From: an uncultured Eudoraea sp.
GTDB taxonomy: Bacteria; Bacteroidota; Bacteroidia; Flavobacteriales; Flavobacteriaceae
Length of the DNA stretch: 64,000 nt
Assembly (NCBI RefSeq): GCF_947258525.1
Contig: NZ_CAMYIP010000133.1
Coordinates: 1-64,000, forward strand
Direction of reading: 5' to 3'
Shown: piece by piece, positions 20,742 through 28,998 of the stretch
Layout: every line of letters starts with the position of its first letter
Numbering within the stretch: position 1 is the stretch's first letter
Translations under genes and position numbers: made by a program
The notes under the pieces: model-generated
What the model was told of the DNA's origin: nothing
The model's database searches: none
The model's input: only the letters and a program-made list of their open reading frames with translations

Positions 20742-21743
20742 TTAATCGTTTAAGAGCAGCCAGAGCCTATCTTTAAGCTCATCCAGTCCTATTTCTGATA
20801 CGGATGAGATGAAGATATAGGGGGTCTCTTTTAAATCTTTATCCAATTCAATTTTCATTTCCGCAATTAACTCATCATCCAACATATCTGATTTGGAGAT
20901 GGCTACTAATCTGTTTTTATCTAATAATTCAGGATTATACTTTCGTAGTTCATTTAAGAGAACTTCGTATTCCTGGCTGATATCTGTGCTATCTGCCGGA
21001 ATCAAAAACAGTAAGATTGAATTGCGTTCTATGTGACGTAAAAAATAATGCCCTAAACCTTTGCCTTCTGCAGCTCCCTCAATTATTCCAGGAATATCTG
21101 CCATGACGAAACTCCTAAAATCTCTGTATTTTACAATTCCCAGGTTAGGTTTGAGAGTAGTAAATTCATAATCTGCTATTTTGGGTTTTGCAGAAGTCAT
21201 TACGGATAACAATGTAGATTTTCCCGCATTTGGGAATCCTACCAAACCAACATCTGCCAGGACTTTTAGTTCCAGAGTTAATTGTTTCTCTTGGCCCGGT
21301 ATACCGGGTTGTGCATACCTCGGTGTTTGGTTTGTTGGGGTTTTAAAATGCCAATTCCCTCTTCCTCCTTTACCTCCTTCAACTGCAATTTTTTCTTCCC
21401 CATGTGCAGTAATTTCAAAAAGAACCTCATTGGTATCCGAATCACGAACAACAGTACCCAAAGGAACATCTAAAAACACGTCTTTTCCATCGGCTCCTGT
21501 ACTTCGGTTTTTACTTCCATGCTCACCATGCCCTGCCTTAAAGTGCCTTTTATATTTGAATCCAAGAAGTGTCCAAAGGTTTTCATTACCACGAATAATG
21601 ATATGGCCACCTCTACCGCCATCACCTCCATCTGGCCCGCCTTTTGGCACATACTTTTCCCTGTGTAAATGTGCAGACCCTTTGCCACCATTGCCCGAGG
21701 CAACATGCATTCTCACATAATCCACAAAATTTCCCTCGGTCAT
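20742..21743 (-). CDS. obgE: GTPase Obg/CgtA
   Basis: [78 protein letters not shown]. Confidence 0.98.
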   Translation of the reverse strand: MTEGNFVDYVRMHVASGNGGKGSAHLHREKYVPKGGPDGGDGGRGGHIIIRGNENLWTLLGFKYKRHFKAGHGEHGSKNRSTGADGKDVFLDVPLGTVVRDSDTNEVLFEITAHGEEKIAVEGGKGGRGNWHFKTPTNQTPRYAQPGIPGQEKQLTLELKVLADVGLVGFPNAGKSTLLSVMTSAKPKIADYEFTTLKPNLGIVKYRDFRSFVMADIPGIIEGAAEGKGLGHYFLRHIERNSILLFLIPADSTDISQEYEVLLNELRKYNPELLDKNRLVAISKSDMLDDELIAEMKIELDKDLKETPYIFISSVSEIGLDELKDRLWLLLND

Positions 21744-21809
21744 CGTTCAAGTTTCTTTTATAAAAAGTAGTAGTAGTAAAATCAGATCTAACCTAAAGTG
21801 CTGTCAAAA

Positions 21810-22928
21810 TCATTCCTCAACCTTTAATGCATCAATTACTTTGCTAAGGCGATCTGTAATAGCTTCTATTGCCCCTATACCATTTACTGTATGGAACTTA
21901 TCCTGGGCCTTATAATATTCTTTAAGAGGTGCAGTTTTTTGATTGTATTCTTCAAAACGATTTCTAATCTTATCCTCGTCCTGATCATCAGTTCTTCCGC
22001 TTAATTTGCCCCTTTCCAACAAACGCTGAATTAGTTCTTCATCGTTGGCTTCTAAGGCAATTACTGCGTCAATTTGCATTTCCTTTGAATCCATTAAGTT
22101 GTCCAGAGCTTTTGCCTGGTCTACTGTTCTTGGAAAACCGTCAAAAATAAATCCATTTGCTTCAGGATGTTTCTCTACTTCATCCCTTAGCATTTTAATA
22201 GTAACCTCATCCGGAACCAAATCTCCCTTATCCATAAAGGTTTGTGCAAGTTTCCCCAGTTCGGTATTATTTTTAATATTAAATCTAAAAACATCTCCGG
22301 TGGATATGTGCATTAAATTATACTGATCCTTTAAAAAAGCAGCTTGTGTTCCCTTACCTGCTCCTGGTTTACCAAAAAGTACAAGATTAATCATATGGTG
22401 TTGGTTTAGTTGGTATACATCTCTCAAATTTCTTCCCTGTTCTTTATAATCAAGCCCATAGCCTACAATAAACTTATTTGGAATTTCTATTCCAACATAG
22501 TCAATAGGATATTCTCCGTTGTAAATTTCTTGTTTAAAAAACAGACTTGCTATTTTAAACTCCTTAACGTTCGTCTTCGCGAATAAATGGACTAATTCCT
22601 GTAGGGTTCTCCCTGTGTCTATAATGTCTTCTACAATGATCACACTTCTGCCCTCAATATTTTCAGGAAGATCTAAAAGCGTTTCTACAATTCCCGTAGA
22701 TATAAGACCCCTGTATGAAGCCAATTTAACAAATGATACCTCACATGGATGTGGATAATTTTTCAATAAATCTGATATAAACATGAAGGCACCATTAAGT
22801 ACCCCAACAAATATCGGCACCTCATCCTTGTAGTCCCGAGCAATTTCAGCGGCAATTCTCTCAATTGAAAGTTGTATTTCTTCTTCCTTTAGAAATGGCT
22901 TAAACAATTTGTCGTGCAGCTTTATCAA
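21810..22928 (-). CDS. Fused hypoxanthine phosphoribosyltransferase - adenylate kinase
   Basis: N-terminus: VPIFVGVLNGAFMFISDLL, VIIVEDIIDTGRTLQEL (PRPP motif). C-terminus: MINLVLFGKPGAGKGTQ, FDGFPRTVDQA, GRLSGRTDDQDED-type lid. One uninterrupted 372-aa frame. Confidence 0.95.
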   Translation of the reverse strand: MIKLHDKLFKPFLKEEEIQLSIERIAAEIARDYKDEVPIFVGVLNGAFMFISDLLKNYPHPCEVSFVKLASYRGLISTGIVETLLDLPENIEGRSVIIVEDIIDTGRTLQELVHLFAKTNVKEFKIASLFFKQEIYNGEYPIDYVGIEIPNKFIVGYGLDYKEQGRNLRDVYQLNQHHMINLVLFGKPGAGKGTQAAFLKDQYNLMHISTGDVFRFNIKNNTELGKLAQTFMDKGDLVPDEVTIKMLRDEVEKHPEANGFIFDGFPRTVDQAKALDNLMDSKEMQIDAVIALEANDEELIQRLLERGKLSGRTDDQDEDKIRNRFEEYNQKTAPLKEYYKAQDKFHTVNGIGAIEAITDRLSKVIDALKVEE

Positions 22929-22950
22929 TGGTAGTGGTTTTATAGGATGG

Positions 22951-22958
22951 CAAAGATA
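22951..22958 (-). promoter_or_regulatory. -7 element TATCTTTG for hpt-adk fusion
   Basis: Exact TAnnTTTG on minus strand 22 nt before ATG. Confidence 0.5.
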
Positions 22959-23012
22959 GTATTTTGCTTTCTCTTTTTTAGGCTAAGGACCCCAGATTCT
23001 AACATTTAGGTG

Positions 23013-23020
23013 TATTTTTG
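23013..23020 (+). promoter_or_regulatory. -7 element TATTTTTG for purKE
   Basis: Exact TAnnTTTG 44 nt before purK ATG. Confidence 0.45.
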
Positions 23021-23064
23021 TAGCCAGTCAAAATAATCTGTTACACCTGAGAAAGTAAAACTTC

Positions 23065-24219
23065 ATGAATTTCTTTTCTTCTGATTTTAAGCTGGGCATT
23101 CTTGGAGGAGGTCAATTGGGTAAAATGCTCTTGTATGAAACAAGGAAGTTTGATATTTATACGAAAGTATTAGACGCATCTCGCGAGGCCCCTTGCAAAA
23201 TAGCATGCAACGAATTTGTTGTGGGTAATTTAATGGATTTTGATGCGGTTTACAATTTTGGAAAGGATGTAGATCTGCTGACAATTGAAATTGAGAACGT
23301 AAATATAGATGCTCTTGAAAAATTGGAAGAAATAGGGAAAAAAGTTTATCCGTCTTCAAGGGTCCTCCGCACTATTCAAAACAAGGCAAAGCAGAAGTTA
23401 TTTTATATAGACAATCAAATTCCTACAGCACCTTTTTCCAGATTTGCCTATACTAATGAGATAAAGGACAGTATTTCTAATGGAGGTATTGCGTTTCCTT
23501 TTGTGTGGAAAAGTACCCAATTTGGATATGACGGGCAAGGCGTAAAGATAGTACGCTCTTTGAAAGATCTTGAGAATCTTCCCAATGTTGAATGTATAAC
23601 TGAGGATCTCATTCCCTTTAAGAATGAACTGGCGGTGATAGTTTCGAGAAATGTCCGGGGCGAAGTAGTTGATTATCCGGTAGTGGAAATGGAATTTCAT
23701 CCGGAAGCCAATCAGGTTGAATATGTCCTTTGCCCGGCCAGAATTAATGACGAAGTGGCTATAAAAGCCAGAAAGATAGCCTTAAAACTGTCTGAAAAAT
23801 TGGAACATGTGGGTCTTCTGGCAGTTGAAATGTTTCAAACATCAGAGGATGAGATTTTGGTCAATGAGGTTGCGCCCAGACCCCATAACAGCGGCCATTA
23901 CAGCATAGAGGCAAGTTACACCAATCAATTTGAGCAGCACCTGAGAGCCATCCTTGGATTTCCGCTTGGATGTTCAGACAGTAAAGTCACAGCAGTAATG
24001 GTAAATTTGGTTGGTGAAGAAAAATATACCGGCGTAGTTTTATATGAAAATATTGAAGAAATATTTAAACTAAGCGGAGTTACACCCCATATTTATGGTA
24101 AAAAAGAAACAAGACCATTTAGGAAAATGGGGCATGTAACTATTATTCACAGCGATATAAATGAGGCGCGTAAAACAGCCGAAAAAGTGAAAAAAACAAT
24201 TAAGGTAATTAGCAAATAG
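23065..24219 (+). CDS. purK: 5-(carboxyamino)imidazole ribonucleotide synthase
   Basis: LGILGGGQLGKMLLYE; FPFVWKSTQFGYDGQGVKIV; NEVAPRPHNSGHYSIEA. Confidence 0.97.
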   Translation: MNFFSSDFKLGILGGGQLGKMLLYETRKFDIYTKVLDASREAPCKIACNEFVVGNLMDFDAVYNFGKDVDLLTIEIENVNIDALEKLEEIGKKVYPSSRVLRTIQNKAKQKLFYIDNQIPTAPFSRFAYTNEIKDSISNGGIAFPFVWKSTQFGYDGQGVKIVRSLKDLENLPNVECITEDLIPFKNELAVIVSRNVRGEVVDYPVVEMEFHPEANQVEYVLCPARINDEVAIKARKIALKLSEKLEHVGLLAVEMFQTSEDEILVNEVAPRPHNSGHYSIEASYTNQFEQHLRAILGFPLGCSDSKVTAVMVNLVGEEKYTGVVLYENIEEIFKLSGVTPHIYGKKETRPFRKMGHVTIIHSDINEARKTAEKVKKTIKVISK

Positions 24220-24226
24220 TATAAAT

Positions 24227-24718
24227 ATGAGCAAAGTAGCAGTAATTATGGGTAGTTTAAGTGATCTTCCCGTTATGCAGGAAGCAGTGGATATTTTAAA
24301 GGGGTTTGATATTGAAGTAGAGGTTGATGTAGTTTCTGCCCACAGAACGCCGGATAAATTATTCGCGTTTAGTAAAGAAGCTCATAAAAATGGATTCTCG
24401 GTGATCATAGCGGGCGCCGGAGGTGCTGCACACTTACCTGGGATGGTAGCTTCACTTTCACCTCTACCTGTCATAGGTGTGCCGGTTAAAAGTAGTAACT
24501 CTATAGATGGCTGGGATTCAATTTTGTCCATTTTGCAAATGCCCGGGGGAGTTCCTGTAGCTACCGTTGCCCTTAATGGTGCAAAAAATGCAGGAATACT
24601 TGCGGCCCAAATAATTGGTAGTTCTGACCAATGTGTAATGGATAAAATTGTGTTCTACAAAGAAGGACTAAAGGATAAAGTTATAAAAGGTGCTCAGGAA
24701 CTAAATAAATCCAAATAG
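24227..24718 (+). CDS. purE: 5-(carboxyamino)imidazole ribonucleotide mutase
   Basis: MGSLSDLPVMQEA; VSAHRTPDKLF; AGAGGAAHLPGMVASLSPLPVIGVPV. Confidence 0.98.
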   Translation: MSKVAVIMGSLSDLPVMQEAVDILKGFDIEVEVDVVSAHRTPDKLFAFSKEAHKNGFSVIIAGAGGAAHLPGMVASLSPLPVIGVPVKSSNSIDGWDSILSILQMPGGVPVATVALNGAKNAGILAAQIIGSSDQCVMDKIVFYKEGLKDKVIKGAQELNKSK

Positions 24719-24790
24719 AATACTTTAATATTGTTGTCTTCCTAAAATTTATTCCGCCATTATTAAATATTAAAAAAAGTTGATTTGTAA

Positions 24791-26818
24791 ATGAATCCAT
24801 TATTAACCCCATTTGATACAGCACCCTTTTCAACCATTAAGAATGAACATTTTATGCCGGCCTTTCTCCAGGCCATGGAAAGTGCCCGTAAAGAAATTGA
24901 TGAAATTGCCAATTCTGAAGAAGAACCCACTTTTGAAAACACTATTGAGGCTTTAGAATTTTCGGGCCAGCATTTGGATCGTATAGCCGGTTTATTTTTT
25001 AATCTGAATTCTGCTGAAACAAATGATGGTATTCAGAAGATTGCCAAAGAGATTTCACCTTTGCTGTCTGAATTTAATAATGATATCATATTAAATGAAA
25101 ATTTATTCAGAAAAGTACAAAAGGTCTTTGAGGAAAAGGATAAGTATTCCCTAACAGAAGAACAACAAACCTTGCTTGATAAAAAATATAAAAACTTCAG
25201 CAGAAATGGTGCTAACCTCAATGCAGAACAAAAAAAACGACTAAGGGAAATAGATGCAACCCTTGCCACATTAAAATTGAAATTTGGTGAAAACCTACTA
25301 AAAGAAACAAATAAATACGAAATGCACCTAACCAATGAAGATGACCTTGAAGGACTTCCGGAAAGTGCAAAAGAAGCTGCTGCACAGTTAGCAAAAAATA
25401 AAGAAAAAAAAGGATGGCTTATAACTCTGGATTACCCAAGTTATGTACCATTTATGAAATATGCACGCAACAGAGCGCTTAGAAAAGAGTTATCAATCGC
25501 TTTTGGAAGCAGAGGTTTCCATAATGATGAATTGGACAACCGGGCTAATGTGATCAAAATAGCGAATTTGCGCCATGAAAGAGCTAATTTATTAGGCTAT
25601 AAAAGTCATGCAGATTTCATCTTAGAAGAACGAATGGCTGAAACCCCTGAAAAAGTATATGATTTCTTGAAAGAATTGCTGTTAAAAGCAAAACCTGCCG
25701 CAAAACAGGAATTTAAGGAACTATCAGAATTCGCAAAAGAATTAGACGGAATTGACCAACTGCAGACTTGGGACGGGTCTTATTACTCCGAAAAATTAAA
25801 GCAAAAACGCTTTAACCTCGACGATGAAAAGCTTAAGCCTTACTTCAAGCTGGAAAATGTAATTGAAGGAGTGTTTACAATAACCGAAAGACTATACGGA
25901 TTGTCATTTAAAGAAGTTTTTGATATTGACAAGTATCATCCAGAAGTCAAAACTTACCGAATTTACGACAACGACAACACATTTATATCCTTATTCTACG
26001 CCGATTTTCATCCCAGAGAAGGGAAACGGGCCGGTGCATGGATGACTTCGTTTAAGCCGCAGTTTAAATTCAAAAATAAGAATGAAAGACCGCATATTTC
26101 TAATGTTTGCAATTTTACCAGATCTACTGAAAAGAAACCTTCACTGTTAACTTTTAATGAAGTAACAACACTATTTCATGAGTTCGGGCATGCTCTCCAT
26201 GGGATCCTTGCCAATACAAGCTACCCAAGTTTATCAGGCACCTCTGTATATTGGGATTTTGTTGAGTTACCAAGCCAAATATTCGAAAACTGGTGTTATG
26301 AGAAAGACGCGCTTGAGCTATTTGCAAGGCACTATGAGACTGAAGAACCCATTCCTATGTCTTACGTTGAAAGCATAAAGAAATCTGCCACATTTCAGGA
26401 AGGAATGGCTACAATGCGCCAACTTAGTTTTGGTTTCCTGGATATGTCGTGGCACGCATCTGATCCCTCGGATATTTCGGATGTGAAGAAGCATGAGGTT
26501 AAAGCTTTTGCGGACACTTTGCTATACCCGGATAATCCTGAGACCTGTATGAGTGTATCATTCGCACATATCTTTCAAGGCGGGTATTCCGCGGGCTATT
26601 ACAGTTACAAATGGGCTGAAGTTTTGGACGCGGACGCTTTTGATTATTTTAAAGAAAAAGGGATTTTTAACCGCGAAGTCGCTGAAAAATTCAAGAATCA
26701 TATTCTTTCCAAAGGAGGAACTGAAAAACCAATGGTGCTCTATAAACGCTTCAGAGGCAGAGAGCCTAAAATAGAGGCTCTTTTAGAACGTGCCGGATTA
26801 ATAAAAAAGACGGCTTAG
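24791..26818 (+). CDS. M3 family metallopeptidase (oligopeptidase A / peptidyl-dipeptidase type)
   Basis: LFHEFGHALHGIL zinc motif; FYADFHPREGKRAGAWM. Confidence 0.95.
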   Translation: MNPLLTPFDTAPFSTIKNEHFMPAFLQAMESARKEIDEIANSEEEPTFENTIEALEFSGQHLDRIAGLFFNLNSAETNDGIQKIAKEISPLLSEFNNDIILNENLFRKVQKVFEEKDKYSLTEEQQTLLDKKYKNFSRNGANLNAEQKKRLREIDATLATLKLKFGENLLKETNKYEMHLTNEDDLEGLPESAKEAAAQLAKNKEKKGWLITLDYPSYVPFMKYARNRALRKELSIAFGSRGFHNDELDNRANVIKIANLRHERANLLGYKSHADFILEERMAETPEKVYDFLKELLLKAKPAAKQEFKELSEFAKELDGIDQLQTWDGSYYSEKLKQKRFNLDDEKLKPYFKLENVIEGVFTITERLYGLSFKEVFDIDKYHPEVKTYRIYDNDNTFISLFYADFHPREGKRAGAWMTSFKPQFKFKNKNERPHISNVCNFTRSTEKKPSLLTFNEVTTLFHEFGHALHGILANTSYPSLSGTSVYWDFVELPSQIFENWCYEKDALELFARHYETEEPIPMSYVESIKKSATFQEGMATMRQLSFGFLDMSWHASDPSDISDVKKHEVKAFADTLLYPDNPETCMSVSFAHIFQGGYSAGYYSYKWAEVLDADAFDYFKEKGIFNREVAEKFKNHILSKGGTEKPMVLYKRFRGREPKIEALLERAGLIKKTA

Positions 26819-26819
26819 T

Positions 26820-27173
26820 TTAATCTTTGTCCTCAAGAGCATCATAACCTCCCAAAAGATCTATAACATTTTTATACCCGGAGGAAGTAAGTAATTCTGC
26901 CGCGCTTGCACTTCGGCCACCTTTTTTACAATAAACATAAATAGTTTTGTCTTTTTCTATAGTCTTGAATTGATTGATAAAATCCTCTTCATACCAATTG
27001 ATATTAACTGCATTGTCTAAATGCCCTTCAGCATACTCCTCCGGGGTCCGAACATCGATCAGGACAGCATTTTCGACATCCTCAGACGTCAATTCTGTGA
27101 TTGACATAGATTTAGTTTGAGTGCAGCTTATTTGAATAAAACACAAAAGAAGGAGGTAACCGATATTTTTCAT
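26820..27173 (-). CDS. Rhodanese-like domain protein with N-terminal signal/lipobox
   Basis: VLIDVRTPEEYAEGHLDNAVNI; YCKKGGRSASAAELL (active Cys). Start placed at MKNIGYLLLLCF; ORF track starts at 27245. Confidence 0.88.
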   Translation of the reverse strand: MKNIGYLLLLCFIQISCTQTKSMSITELTSEDVENAVLIDVRTPEEYAEGHLDNAVNINWYEEDFINQFKTIEKDKTIYVYCKKGGRSASAAELLTSSGYKNVIDLLGGYDALEDKD

Positions 27174-27220
27174 AATTGGGTAGTTTATATTTAAATTCAA
27201 TATTTTCATTAAAAATAATT

Positions 27221-27228
27221 TATTTTTG
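27221..27228 (+). promoter_or_regulatory. -7 element TATTTTTG for sigma factor gene
   Basis: Exact TAnnTTTG; overlaps ORF-track start (27226), supporting ATG at 27247. Confidence 0.5.
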
Positions 27229-27246
27229 GATTCCACACGCATCAAA

Positions 27247-27807
27247 ATGACTGAAAATAAGCTAAATCCTGATTCTTGGGTCGACCAATACGCCGACTAT
27301 CTATTCAATTATGCTGTGGCACGGGTGAGTAATGCGGAGATCGCTAAGGATTTGGTTCAGGAAACATTCCTTGCGGGGTTAAAATCAGCTAAAAATTTTC
27401 AGGGAGCTGCAGCTGAGCGAACCTGGCTAATCGCCATTTTGAAGCGAAAAGTTATTGACTATTACAGAAAAATTAATTCAAAGAAAGGCAAAGCCGAGGT
27501 TCGAATGACTTATAGTAACCAAAGTGACTCAGCTGGTGATTGGTTGGAGGAAAATGTAGCGGACCCTTTTAGCACTCTGGAAAATGATGAAATAGAAAAT
27601 GAGGAATTGGGACTGGCTATACAGGAATGCATTGCTAAACTGCCAAAAAAGCAATCCTCTGTATTTGTAATGAAAACTATTCAAGGATTTAGCACCGAAG
27701 ATATCTGTAATGAGCTGGGAATAAATCCGTCTAACCTTTGGGTAATGGTACACAGAGCCAGAACAAGTCTTATGGGTTGTCTTAATGAAAATTGGTTTAA
27801 ATTATGA
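27247..27807 (+). CDS. Sigma-70 family (ECF-type) RNA polymerase sigma factor
   Basis: NYAVARVSNAEIAKDLVQETFLAGLKS; TWLIAILKRKVIDYYRK; GFSTEDICNELGINPSNLWVMVHRARTSL. Confidence 0.93.
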   Translation: MTENKLNPDSWVDQYADYLFNYAVARVSNAEIAKDLVQETFLAGLKSAKNFQGAAAERTWLIAILKRKVIDYYRKINSKKGKAEVRMTYSNQSDSAGDWLEENVADPFSTLENDEIENEELGLAIQECIAKLPKKQSSVFVMKTIQGFSTEDICNELGINPSNLWVMVHRARTSLMGCLNENWFKL

Positions 27808-28031
27808 TTAACTGCGAGCAAGCAAGTACAATTTGCAATAAAAAGCAATACAAAGAAGCTACACTTCTTGAACGAATCAACTTAAGTCTGCATCTGTTTA
27901 TTTGTAAAGCCTGTTCTTCATTTTCCAAGAAGAACAGCAAACTAACGGTCCTTTGTAACAAAGCTGATTTACATCTCCTTTCTGAGCAGGAAAAGGTAAA
28001 AATGAAAGAAACGATTGAACGCAGTATCTAA
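27804..28031 (+). CDS. Small soluble ZAS-like putative anti-sigma factor
   Basis: 75 aa; HLFICKAC (HxxxCxxC); ATGA overlap with sigma gene; no TM segment. Confidence 0.7.
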   Translation: MINCEQASTICNKKQYKEATLLERINLSLHLFICKACSSFSKKNSKLTVLCNKADLHLLSEQEKVKMKETIERSI

Positions 28032-28035
28032 ATAT

Positions 28036-28860
28036 CTAAATATAATTCTCCAGGATAATTAAGATTCCCAACCAACAAATTGGAATACTTTCCACAAAAA
28101 ATGAAGCAAAATATTTAGATTGATTTCTATGCGTCAATAGCAGCATAACATTTAAAATCAAAAAAAGTATTGTCTTTCCGAAAATTTCCAACCGACTTAA
28201 ATCGTCTTTAAAAAAAGTAATCATCAAAAAAATAAATGACAATACTACCCCAAGGGTTTTGGTTTTAGAAACTCCAATCCGCTGAGGTATTGTTTGGAGA
28301 TGTAATTCATCATATTCAAGATCCCTTATCTCAAATGGAATTAACAGTATTAGTATAAGAATAAACTGTTGTAGTATCAGAATACCTATATCCCATGAAA
28401 ATGACAGAGATGAAGCAACTACCGGAATTATGAACGTTGTTCCTGTCCAGACAAGAGCTACCAACAGAACTTTGATGATACCTGAATTCCTCAAATTCTT
28501 GTGCTTAGAAGAAACCGGTAATGCGTACAATCCTACCAGCAGGGCCAATACAGCACACATGAGCCACACCTCATAACTCAAAAAAAATAAGTGATATCCT
28601 GCAAGGGCAAACAATACTAAGCTAAAAATCTGTATTTGCCTGTGATAACTATTATTTACCAGGATATATTTTTTGGCTTTAGCTCCGTATTTAATGAAAT
28701 TATAACTAGGAACAGTTGCAAAAAAAACAAAAAGAATCAGATGCTGTTCCGGTAAAATGTTTAAGAAAATATTAGTTGTCATCAGCAGACTTATCACTGC
28801 AAACGCAACGTGAATACTGGCATCCAGATAAAAACCAAAAATTCGGCTCAACCAACCCAT
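28036..28860 (-). CDS. UbiA-like prenyltransferase-fold membrane protein
   Basis: Eight or more hydrophobic segments; second Asp motif IRDLEYDELHLQTIPQRIG; first Asp-rich motif not intact. Confidence 0.65.
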   Translation of the reverse strand: MGWLSRIFGFYLDASIHVAFAVISLLMTTNIFLNILPEQHLILFVFFATVPSYNFIKYGAKAKKYILVNNSYHRQIQIFSLVLFALAGYHLFFLSYEVWLMCAVLALLVGLYALPVSSKHKNLRNSGIIKVLLVALVWTGTTFIIPVVASSLSFSWDIGILILQQFILILILLIPFEIRDLEYDELHLQTIPQRIGVSKTKTLGVVLSFIFLMITFFKDDLSRLEIFGKTILFLILNVMLLLTHRNQSKYFASFFVESIPICWLGILIILENYI

Positions 28861-28957
28861 TAAACAAAAATAGCTAAACTGTTCATAACGTATCCTTTTG
28901 GTTAAAAACTTTAGGTTTCCGCACTACGAATTAGCCAATTTTACAAGAATTAATCCC

Positions 28958-28965
28958 TAATTTTG
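28958..28965 (+). promoter_or_regulatory. -7 element TAATTTTG for gcvP
   Basis: Exact TAnnTTTG 33 nt before ATG 28999; overlaps ORF-track start 28963. Confidence 0.5.
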
Positions 28966-28998
28966 TTCACTATTATTTTAGCTATAAAATTCGGTATT

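Noticed and set aside
21181-21720. 179-aa ORF antisense to obgE
   Set aside because: Lies fully opposite a highly conserved GTPase; Pro/Leu/Cys-rich composition typical of antisense frames over Gly-rich coding sequence
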